From positions 1-41,009 of the forward strand of contig CAIQBY010000403.1 in the NCBI GenBank assembly GCA_903870175.1: a stretch of 41,009 nt of DNA, read 5' to 3'. A program made the position numbers and the translations under genes. The notes below the pieces were generated by a model. That model made no database searches. It was not told the origin of the DNA and saw nothing but the letters and a program-made list of their open reading frames with translations. Below, one piece after another: positions 34,610 through 41,009 of the stretch (the first letter of the stretch is position 1; every line of letters begins with the position of its first letter). The DNA is from an uncultured Bacteroidota bacterium (GTDB lineage Bacteria > Bacteroidota > Bacteroidia > 2-12-FULL-35-15).

Positions 34610-34776
34610 ATGTATTAATAAATATTAATTATGGTAATTAATTAACGCCGCAAAACTTGAAACCTTATACCTTAAACTCCCTCCTTCCACAGTTATTAAC
34701 AATATTGCCTTGATTAAGCACTTTTTAATGTTTATAAACTCTAGGCAAACGACATCAAAACATCATTCATTAACTA

Positions 34777-34784
34777 TAATTTTG
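34777..34784 (+). promoter_or_regulatory. Promoter -7 element for the OmpA/MORN operon
   Basis: TAATTTTG matches TAnnTTTG, 30 bp before the OmpA-like gene. The -33 region is poor. Confidence 0.43.
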
Positions 34785-34814
34785 TGAGATAATAAATTTA
34801 TAAAACATATTAAG

Positions 34815-35822
34815 ATGAAAAAGAAAACCTATTATATCCCGGTGCTGTTATTTACATTGGCACTTACTTCCTGCGTTCCGCAAAAACTGTTGGAAGATGA
34901 GCAGACAAAACGCAAAAGCTGCGAAACAGAATTGGCAGCTTTGAAAACTTCCTCTCAGGATTGTGATTCGAAACTTGCCGAAGCCAACAAACAGCTTGCG
35001 GATGACCAGAGAGAAATAAAGAGTTTGAAAAAAGATACAGCACGTGTAGGTGACGATTTGAGAGGTGTGAGTATGAAATATGACAAGCTTAATCAAATTA
35101 ACGATCAGTTGCTTAATAAATATAATACCCTTCTGGAAGGTAATATTAAGGATACAAAAAAAATTTCCGGCGAATTGCAAACTACACAGGAACAGCTTTT
35201 GAAAAAGCAGGACGACCTGAAACAGTTGGAAGCACAGCTTAACAATCAGAAAAAACAACTTGATGACTTGAGTGATGAATTAAAAAAACGGGAAGCGCGC
35301 GTAGCAGAACTGGAACACATACTTAAAAGTAAAGATGATGCAACAAACGATTTGAAGAAGAAACTTTCGGATGCATTATTTAACTTTGAAGGAAAAGGAT
35401 TGACTGTTACACAAAAGAATGGCAAGGTATACGTATCCATGGATGAGAGTTTATTATTTGCTTCGGGAAGTATAAAAGTGGAAGAGAAAGGACAGGAAGC
35501 ATTGATAAAAGTTGCAAAAGTATTGGAACAGAATAAAGATATAAATGTGCTGATAGAAGGACATACTGATGATGTGCCAATGACCGGCAAGTCGGAGATA
35601 AAGGATAACTGGGACTTATCGGTATTGCGTGCGACTTCGATAGTAAAAATAATAACAAAAAATTCTACCATCGACCCAAAACAACTTACAGCAGCAGGTT
35701 GCGGCGAATATTTCCCGATAGACCCTGCTAAAACAACTGAAGCAAGAAAGAAAAACAGGAGGACAGAAATTATACTTACACCTAAACTAGATGAATTATT
35801 TAAAGTGCTGGAAACAAAATAG
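34815..35822 (+). CDS. OmpA-family peptidoglycan-binding lipoprotein
   Basis: This 335-residue protein has a signal peptide ending in the lipobox LALTSC, so it is probably attached to the outer membrane. Residues 25-190 are a long charged coiled coil. The C-terminal OmpA domain (about 215-330) carries the peptidoglycan-binding features IEGHTDDVPM, NWDLSVLRATSIV, TAAGCGEYFPID and RKKNRRTEIILTP, including the conserved Asp and Arg that contact diaminopimelate in the family. It should tether the outer membrane to the cell wall across the periplasm. It lies 22 bp before the MORN-repeat gene and is probably co-transcribed with it. Confidence 0.93.
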   Translation: MKKKTYYIPVLLFTLALTSCVPQKLLEDEQTKRKSCETELAALKTSSQDCDSKLAEANKQLADDQREIKSLKKDTARVGDDLRGVSMKYDKLNQINDQLLNKYNTLLEGNIKDTKKISGELQTTQEQLLKKQDDLKQLEAQLNNQKKQLDDLSDELKKREARVAELEHILKSKDDATNDLKKKLSDALFNFEGKGLTVTQKNGKVYVSMDESLLFASGSIKVEEKGQEALIKVAKVLEQNKDINVLIEGHTDDVPMTGKSEIKDNWDLSVLRATSIVKIITKNSTIDPKQLTAAGCGEYFPIDPAKTTEARKKNRRTEIILTPKLDELFKVLETK

Positions 35823-35844
35823 AGTATAATATTTGACAATTCTA

Positions 35845-37575
35845 ATGAAAAAAATATTCCTTTCTCTTCTTTTTACCCTATATATAGGCTTTTCGTTTGC
35901 TCAACCATTAACAGAATATTGGGATGCGGAACAGACAAAAAAGAAATCAGAACAGCAAATAAAAAATGGAATGCAGGATGGTAAATTTACTGCATGGTAC
36001 GAAAATGGTGAGGTAGCGAAGGAAGGAAACTTTACAATGGGAAAAGAAAATGGTAAGTTTATTACTTATTACCCGGGTAAAAAAATAAAAATAGAAGAGA
36101 ATTATTCCTTCGGGAAAAAGAATGGTGCCTGGAAATACTGGTATATCAACGGAAAGAAAGCTCAGGAAACTTATTTTAAAGATGATAAAAATGACAGCAC
36201 ATGGCTTGGCTGGTACGAAAACGGTAAACAGAAAAGCATAGAGAATTATAAACTTGGAAAGAAGGAAGGTAAATGGACATACTATTATGATAATGGTCAA
36301 AAAGAAAGTGAAGGAACATTTATCAATAATAAAGCAGAAGGAATATATCTTGGATGGCATGCCAATGGTGCTAAACAGACAGAAGGGCAATATAAGGACG
36401 GGAAAGAAACAGGTACCTGGAAAGAATATTTTAATACCGGAAAGCCAAAACAGGAACTTGTATATGAAAATGGAGAATCGCTGTTAATGAACCAGTGGTT
36501 GAAATCGGGGGCGCAGATTATAAAAGACGGGAATGGTAAAATAACTGCTGTATATGATAATGGCAAGAAAAAAAGTGAAGGTGATTATAAAGGAGGAAGA
36601 ATTGAAGGTGAGTGGATGTTCTATCTTTCCTCCGGAGAAAAGGATTTCAAGGTTACATATCTGAAAGGTAAAAAGGATGGACCCTGTATAAACTGGTTTA
36701 AGAATGGTAAAGTAAAGAGCGAAGGACCTTATTCAAATGATAAGAAAAACGGTTATTGGAAATGGTATGACGAGACAGGCAAAATAGAAATGGAAGGAAC
36801 AATAACTGATGATATACGCGCCGGAAAATGGATGTATTGGTTCCCGACAGGAATAAAAGAATCAGAAGGATATTATAAAAATGACCGGCAGGATAGCCTT
36901 TGGAACTACAATTATAAAGGCGGGATGAAATGGAAAATCGGGAAATATAAAGAAGGCAAAAAAGATGGAGTATGGACTACCTGGTACGAAAACGGACAGA
37001 AGGTGAATGAAGGAAAATTTGTTAATGGGAAAGAAGATGGCACGTGGCAGTCCTGGTACGATGATGGTGTGCTGAAAGATGAAGGAAATTTTAAAGAAGG
37101 TAAAATGAATGGCAGCTGGAAAGGGTTTCTGCCAAATAAAACTCCTATTTATGAAGGGTTTTATAAAGATGATGTGAAAGAAGGCAATTGGAAATTGTTT
37201 TACGAATCAGGAAAACTTCATCAGGAAGGAACTTATAAACTTGGTAAAAAGAACGGGCACTGGACGGAATACACTCCTCATAGTTTTAAAGATAATGAAG
37301 GGGACTATAAAGATGACAAACAGGATGGATTATGGACTTATTATTATGAAACAGGCGTAAAGGCTATGGAACAGACTTTCAGAGAGAGCTTATTAAGCGG
37401 CGATTGCAAAAGCTGGTACGAAGATGCAAAACTAAAAAGCACTACTTCATACATATTAATGAAAGGTAAAAAAGGAAGACTTGACAGCCAGCCCAACGGC
37501 AAATGGGTTTATTATGACAAGAACGGTAATATAATGCTGGAAACCACTTACAAAAACGGGGTAAAAATCAAGTAA
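35845..37575 (+). CDS. Large exported MORN-repeat protein (YwqK-like)
   Basis: This 576-residue protein starts at the ATG at 35845; the TTG in the track adds four residues before a normal signal peptide (cleavage near GFSFAQ). The remainder is over twenty tandem MORN-type repeats of about 23 residues with the pattern G-x-W-x-x-Y/W-x-x-N/G-G-x-x-x-x-E-G-x-Y/F (for example DGVWTTWYENGQKVNEGKF). They form an elongated beta-hairpin rod. Databases often label such proteins toxin-antitoxin YwqK antitoxin, which is only a family name and is not supported by any toxin nearby. It may be a surface or periplasmic binding scaffold. It is co-directional with the OmpA-like lipoprotein, 22 bp away. Confidence 0.88.
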   Translation: MKKIFLSLLFTLYIGFSFAQPLTEYWDAEQTKKKSEQQIKNGMQDGKFTAWYENGEVAKEGNFTMGKENGKFITYYPGKKIKIEENYSFGKKNGAWKYWYINGKKAQETYFKDDKNDSTWLGWYENGKQKSIENYKLGKKEGKWTYYYDNGQKESEGTFINNKAEGIYLGWHANGAKQTEGQYKDGKETGTWKEYFNTGKPKQELVYENGESLLMNQWLKSGAQIIKDGNGKITAVYDNGKKKSEGDYKGGRIEGEWMFYLSSGEKDFKVTYLKGKKDGPCINWFKNGKVKSEGPYSNDKKNGYWKWYDETGKIEMEGTITDDIRAGKWMYWFPTGIKESEGYYKNDRQDSLWNYNYKGGMKWKIGKYKEGKKDGVWTTWYENGQKVNEGKFVNGKEDGTWQSWYDDGVLKDEGNFKEGKMNGSWKGFLPNKTPIYEGFYKDDVKEGNWKLFYESGKLHQEGTYKLGKKNGHWTEYTPHSFKDNEGDYKDDKQDGLWTYYYETGVKAMEQTFRESLLSGDCKSWYEDAKLKSTTSYILMKGKKGRLDSQPNGKWVYYDKNGNIMLETTYKNGVKIK

Positions 37576-37599
37576 TATAGAAAATAAATCCACTTTTTA

Positions 37600-37630
37600 T
37601 TGACTTTGCCTCGTAATTATATTACTTTTG
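37600..37630 (+). promoter_or_regulatory. Promoter of queA
   Basis: TTG at 37600-37602 and TACTTTTG at 37623-37630 are separated by 20 bp, matching both Bacteroidota elements. The leader to the queA start would be about 100 nt. Confidence 0.55.
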
Positions 37631-37735
37631 CAGCCTTTTAAAATTTAACATTAATAAATCCCGTAAGATTTATGAAATAAGTCCGGCCTTCAGCCCCTCT
37701 CATTCCAGACTTTCTTACATTAAACAAAACAGTAA

Positions 37736-38785
37736 ATGAAGTTATCACAGTTCAAATTCAACTTACCAAAAGAATTAATTGCAGAACATCCTGCTAAAAC
37801 ACGCGAAGGCGCACGTTTGATGGTTATAAACCGCAAAACAGGCAAAATAGAGCATAAACACTTTAAAGATGTTTTGACTTATTTTGGCGACGGTGATTGT
37901 ATGATTCTAAACGACACCAAAGTATTTCCTGCCCGTATGTATGGCAATAAAGAAAAAACAGGTGCAAAAATCGAAGTGTTTTTATTAAGAGAATTAAATG
38001 CTGAAAGCCGTTTGTGGGATGTATTGGTTGATCCTGCGCGTAAAATACGTATCGGGAACAAACTTTACTTTGGCGAAGATGATACATTAGTGGCTGAAGT
38101 AATTGATAACACTACCTCACGTGGACGTACACTTCGTTTTTTATTCGATGGTTCATACGAAGATTTCCGCAAAACACTGGAAGAAATGGGCGAAACTCCA
38201 CTTCCTAAATATATTAAACGTGCACCTACGGAAGAAGATAAAGACCGTTATCAAACTGTATTTGCAAAACACGAAGGAGCTGTGGCAGCACCAACAGCAG
38301 GTTTGCACTTTAGCCGTGAGCTTTTAAAACGTTTGGAAATTAAAGGTGTTAACTTTGCAAATGTTACATTACATGTTGGATTAGGCACTTTCCGTACTGT
38401 TGAAGTGGAAGATTTAACCAAACATAAAATGGATTCGGAGCAGTTGTTTATTACAGAACAAAACTGCGAAATAGTAAATAATGCACGTAGAAATAAAAAG
38501 AAAATATGCTGTGTTGGTACCACCACAATGCGTGCTATTGAAACATCTGTAAGTACAGACGGATTCTTAAAACCATTTGAAGGCTGGACAAACAAATTTA
38601 TTTTTCCTCCTTATGATTTCAGTGTTGCAAATTGTATGATTACTAACTTCCACATGCCTGAATCTACATTATTAATGATGGTTTATGCATTTGGCGGATA
38701 CGATTTAATGGTGAAAGCATACAAAGAAGCTATTAAAGAAAAGTATCGCTTTTATACGTATGGCGATGCAATGCTGATATTGTAA
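37736..38785 (+). CDS. queA: tRNA preQ1(34) S-adenosylmethionine ribosyltransferase-isomerase
   Basis: QueA transfers and isomerises the ribosyl part of SAM to the preQ1 base in tRNA, giving epoxyqueuosine. The 349-residue protein matches along its whole length: [20 protein letters not shown] at the start, [30 protein letters not shown], and the highly conserved PLPKYIKR and [13 protein letters not shown], then [14 protein letters not shown] and [14 protein letters not shown]. The gene stands alone with its own promoter and a strong terminator. A leader of about 100 nt precedes it, but I see no clear preQ1 riboswitch consensus. Confidence 0.97.
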   Translation: MKLSQFKFNLPKELIAEHPAKTREGARLMVINRKTGKIEHKHFKDVLTYFGDGDCMILNDTKVFPARMYGNKEKTGAKIEVFLLRELNAESRLWDVLVDPARKIRIGNKLYFGEDDTLVAEVIDNTTSRGRTLRFLFDGSYEDFRKTLEEMGETPLPKYIKRAPTEEDKDRYQTVFAKHEGAVAAPTAGLHFSRELLKRLEIKGVNFANVTLHVGLGTFRTVEVEDLTKHKMDSEQLFITEQNCEIVNNARRNKKKICCVGTTTMRAIETSVSTDGFLKPFEGWTNKFIFPPYDFSVANCMITNFHMPESTLLMMVYAFGGYDLMVKAYKEAIKEKYRFYTYGDAMLIL

Positions 38786-38814
38786 CTATCGTTATTTTAC
38801 AGATAACTAATCTT

Positions 38815-38862
38815 AACGAATTTACGAATACTACTAAATAGATTCGTAAATTCGTTTTTTTT
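38815..38862 (+). terminator. Terminator of queA
   Basis: A perfect 15-bp stem (AACGAATTTACGAAT with ATTCGTAAATTCGTT) has a 12-base loop and is followed by a T-run of at least eight bases in total. It lies 29 bp after the queA stop. Confidence 0.88.
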
Positions 38863-38895
38863 ATTTATAATCTTTACTTTTAACATTCAAATGTC

Positions 38896-39561
38896 TTGAA
38901 AAAGTATGTAATTATAGTTGCAGGAGGTAGCGGAACCAGAATGAATAATGCTGTTCCGAAGCAATTTATTCTTTTGCAGGGGAAACCAATCCTGATGCAT
39001 ACTATCGAGAAATTCTCTTCATCAATTCCCGACATACATATTATTGTAGTATTAAATTTGCAATTGAATGACGAATGGCAACTGCTTTGCAAACATCATA
39101 ATTTTAATATTCCTCATACTTTAGTTGGAGGCGGCGAAACTCGTTTTCATTCTGTAAAGAATGGTTTGAATTCAGTACCCGAAAACTCTGTAGTTGGGGT
39201 GCATGATGCTGCCCGACCTTTAGTAAATACCCATACCATTAGTACTGCTTTTAAAACTGCTGAAGAAAAAGGAAATGCAACTCCTGCCATTTCTTTAAAT
39301 GAATCGATACGCCAAGTGGATGGAGAAACGAATAAAGCAGTGGATAGAAATAAATATATGATTATACAAACACCGCAATGTTTTCATTCTTCTATATTAA
39401 AGAAAGCTTTTGAACAGGAATATACTCCTTCATTTACTGATGATGCCAGTGTGGCGGAAACTATTGGGGTAAAAATAAATTTGATTGAAGGCAACCGAGA
39501 AAATATTAAAATTACTACTTCTCAGGATTTGATAATTGCGGAAACGCTGATTGGGAAATAA
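38896..39561 (+). CDS. ispD: 2-C-methyl-D-erythritol 4-phosphate cytidylyltransferase
   Basis: IspD couples MEP to CTP in the non-mevalonate isoprenoid pathway. The 221-residue protein has the nucleotide-binding signature VAGGSGTRMNNAVPKQFILL, the conserved VHDAARPLV with its Asp and Arg, IIQTPQCF, and FTDDASVAE. Length is standard. The only in-frame start is a TTG at 38896, since a nearby ATG is out of frame. It begins 34 bp after the queA terminator. The rest of the MEP pathway is not in the window. It ends in a hairpin shared with the convergent gene. Confidence 0.95.
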   Translation: MKKYVIIVAGGSGTRMNNAVPKQFILLQGKPILMHTIEKFSSSIPDIHIIVVLNLQLNDEWQLLCKHHNFNIPHTLVGGGETRFHSVKNGLNSVPENSVVGVHDAARPLVNTHTISTAFKTAEEKGNATPAISLNESIRQVDGETNKAVDRNKYMIIQTPQCFHSSILKKAFEQEYTPSFTDDASVAETIGVKINLIEGNRENIKITTSQDLIIAETLIGK

Positions 39562-39567
39562 TTAAAA

Positions 39568-39600
39568 TAAAAAGCCTCGTATTTCTACGAGGCTTTTTTG
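39568..39600. terminator. Bidirectional terminator between ispD and the convergent gene
   Basis: A stem of AAAAAGCCTCGTA pairs with TACGAGGCTTTTT around a 4-base loop, with A-rich sequence on one side and T on the other, so it could act in both directions. Confidence 0.85.
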
Positions 39601-39604
39601 TTAT

Positions 39605-39637
39605 GAACTAATAAACTTAGAACTTACGAACTTATTA
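39605..39637. repeat. Weak 8-bp-period stretch after ispD
   Basis: Units TGAACTAA, TAAACTTA, GAACTTAC, GAACTTAT follow each other directly. The reverse strand reads as TAAGTTCG/TTAGTTCA-like units, related to the array at 32759. It is short and AT-rich, so confidence is limited. Confidence 0.4.
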
Positions 39638-40303
39638 TATAATCGGACTTGCAATAATTTTTGAATACTCTCCATCTCCTGCATCATTGCTGAAACATAC
39701 TGCTATATATGCAATCATTCCAATTTGATCTTCGGTAAATGGTATATCAAAACGCATAGTACCGCTTTCCATTTCTGCTTTCAGCATATCAATTGTAGGT
39801 ATTCCCGCTTTTGCATCAAGTACAATCATTACTACTTTTACGCGTTTTGTTCCTTTTGGTTTTGCTCCGCTTGATGGGTTGGCAACATCGCTCACCAGAT
39901 ATTCATTGTTCAAATGAGAAACCAATCGCTGAATAACAACTGCGGTGGCAGTTGGTTTTGAAGCTTTTGTTCTTGAAGCATCTTTGTGGATGTTGAAAAT
40001 AATAAAATCCAACTCTTCCAACGTAATTGATTTACTTGTTTTCAACTGCTGAGTAAGTCCATCAGTCACCAACTTACACATGCGATACACTTTATTTTGT
40101 ATTGCAATAGATAGTTTTCCATAGGTTTCAGGTTCTGTATAGTTTTGGAAAGCCTTGTCCCACTGATCTTTCAACAAAATTAATTCATCTTTTTGATCGT
40201 CACTAATTCCCAGACGAGTTTGATTAGCAGCATCTATTGCATAAGGCACATAAAAGCCGAAATAAAGATTGTAAAACACGATTGTTACACTGTAATTTAT
40301 CAT
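39635..40303 (-). CDS. Protein of unknown function, 222 aa
   Basis: I do not recognise a named family. The N-terminal half is predicted to be helical (QKDELILLKDQWDKAFQNYT, LEELDFIIFNIHKDAS). A short Pro/Gly-rich linker follows (NPSSGAKPKGTKR), and the last 70 residues look like a beta-sandwich (VKVVMIVLDAKAG, GMIAYIAVCFSNDAGDGEYS). This helical-then-beta layout resembles, from memory, hypothetical proteins of about 215 residues that are widespread in Bacteroidota. There is no clear signal peptide; the first 20 residues are moderately hydrophobic. It is convergent with ispD and a -7 element lies upstream. Function unknown. Confidence 0.7.
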   Translation of the reverse strand: MINYSVTIVFYNLYFGFYVPYAIDAANQTRLGISDDQKDELILLKDQWDKAFQNYTEPETYGKLSIAIQNKVYRMCKLVTDGLTQQLKTSKSITLEELDFIIFNIHKDASRTKASKPTATAVVIQRLVSHLNNEYLVSDVANPSSGAKPKGTKRVKVVMIVLDAKAGIPTIDMLKAEMESGTMRFDIPFTEDQIGMIAYIAVCFSNDAGDGEYSKIIASPII

Positions 40304-40343
40304 AATATTAAATTTAAATTGTTTACATTTTATTTTTATAACT

Positions 40344-40351
40344 CAAAAATA
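40344..40351 (-). promoter_or_regulatory. Promoter -7 element for the 222-aa gene
   Basis: The minus strand reads TATTTTTG, matching TAnnTTTG, 40 bp before the start codon. A second exact match (TACCTTTG) lies further upstream at 40455-40462. Either may be used. Confidence 0.38.
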
Positions 40352-40589
40352 AAATCACAACTTTTATATTATGACCCTAATTGGAAGAGATATAGTCTAG
40401 TGTTACCCGACTCCTTCGAGGTTTGACAACTCTTTTTTGTAAAAGAATTACAGGGCAAAGGTAAACATATTTATGACCTGCAAGTTTTATTCCGCTTTTA
40501 TTTTCTTTTTTATTTATTACTCCGCTTTAGTCAATTTATTTTGTATTCGATTTGACATGAAAAGTATTAAAGGTCGAAATATGAAAATT

Positions 40590-40811
40590 AAGACTAATCA
40601 TGCCGTCATTAGTTCAAATGTACAGAACATTTGAACTAATGATGCGAACATTAGTTCAAATGACGCCGTCATTTGAACTAAATATCCGAATATTAGATCT
40701 AATTATGCTACCATTAGAACTAATTATGCCACCATTAAGTATAATGATGCGAACATTAAGACTAATCATGCCACCATTAGAACTAATTATGTCACCAATT
40801 AACCTAATTGT
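40590..40811. repeat. 21-bp-period array C, about 10 units, partly alternately inverted
   Basis: Units are exactly 21 bp. The later units follow AGAACTAATTATGCCACC plus ATT. The first units alternate between AGTTCAAATG and TGAACTAATG, which are inverted versions of each other. This creates nested perfect inverted repeats, such as CATTAGTTCAAATGT and ACATTTGAACTAATG separated by 5 bases. Confidence 0.93.
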
Positions 40812-41009
40812 GTTTATAATGGTTTTAGCATTTTGGAGGGTGGGAAAAAGGGTGTTTTTGGCCAGAAAAGGGGAAATGAAGGCAGGTTTCCGTGTATTCT
40901 TTAGGGAATTGTTCGGGAAGTTTTTCTCAGGGCGATTGTAGGAGGTTTTGGTTTTGGGTTATTATTATAAGGAGTAAATAATGATTTAGTACTTTTGGGA
41001 TTGTATAAA

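Larger units (their letters stand above)
40304..41009. other. Gene-free end of the window
   Basis: No credible gene is visible up to the end of the window. It contains two minus-strand -7 candidates, the 21-bp array C (40590-40811), and then a G-rich stretch (40830-40965, for example GGGTGGGAAAAAGGGTG) that resembles the sequence around array D. The ORF at 40600 is an effect of the repeat. Confidence 0.65.

Noticed and set aside
35845-37575. Antitoxin of a toxin-antitoxin pair
   Set aside because: YwqK-like MORN proteins carry this label in databases, but this one is exported, very long, and has no toxin neighbour.
37631-37735. preQ1 riboswitch in the queA leader
   Set aside because: The leader is long enough, but I could not find a convincing compact hairpin plus A-rich tail overlapping a ribosome-binding site.
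40600-40941. 113-aa ORF over array C
   Set aside because: The first 65 residues are the translated repeat and the rest is translated G-rich flank; no plausible protein features are seen.

Overview
The window is a low-GC chromosomal segment of a member of the Bacteroidota. Supporting evidence: a type IX secretion (T9SS) type A sorting domain at the C-terminus of one protein; many upstream regions carrying the Bacteroidota -7 promoter element TAnnTTTG; the dut / nucleotidyltransferase / TPR lipoprotein / DUF4292 / EnvC-like gene order, which I recall as typical of this phylum; and weak or absent Shine-Dalgarno sequences. The genus cannot be read from the sequence. A multiheme cytochrome next to an FNR-like regulator suggests a lineage that meets low oxygen.

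Layout. 1-6.2 kb (+): envelope operon with the 3' end of a Wzx-like flippase, dut, a sugar-nucleotidyltransferase, a TPR lipoprotein, a DUF4292 lipoprotein and an EnvC-like degenerate M23 protein, mostly overlapping or a few bases apart. 6.3-9.8 kb: a small secreted protein (-) divergent from polA (+). 9.8-10.4 kb: gene-free, with a 21-bp-period repeat array. 10.4-13.7 kb (+): hemA-hemC-hemE, without hemD. 13.75-19.0 kb (+): NHL beta-propeller protein, a 12-heme-site cytochrome, a Crp/Fnr regulator with an FNR-like cysteine pattern, and a TMTC-like GT-C/TPR membrane protein. 19.0-19.2 kb: second 21-bp array. 19.4-24.6 kb (-): uvrC, a T9SS substrate, pth, rplY(ctc), prs. 24.7-25.2 kb: tRNA-Leu(CAA), its terminator and a third 21-bp array. 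25.4-32.8 kb (+): tight five-gene catabolic operon (3-hydroxyacyl-CoA dehydrogenase/enoyl-CoA hydratase fusion, HyuA, HyuB, a Rid protein, an acyl-CoA dehydrogenase-like protein). 33.0-34.6 kb (-): S41 processing protease. 34.8-37.6 kb (+): OmpA-type lipoprotein and a large MORN-repeat protein. 37.7-39.6 kb (+): queA and ispD. 39.6-40.3 kb (-): unrecognised protein. 40.6-40.8 kb: fourth 21-bp array.

How the parts may work together. The first operon and the 33-37 kb genes serve the cell envelope. The heme genes lie directly before a multiheme cytochrome and an FNR-like regulator, so heme supply and cytochrome synthesis may be co-regulated; this is inference. The five-gene operon looks like a complete degradation module: ATP-dependent hydantoinase/lactamase/carboxylase-type chemistry followed by beta-oxidation-like steps. 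Its Rid and acyl-CoA dehydrogenase members lack the usual catalytic residues.

The most unusual signal is not a gene. Four intergenic arrays share an almost exact 21-bp period (two DNA helical turns) but each has its own consensus. One is built of alternately inverted units, and another has a 42-bp super-period with phased A/T tracts. Three short 8-bp-period arrays form a possible second class. All coordinates, motifs and alignments were made by eye; no database search or computation was run.
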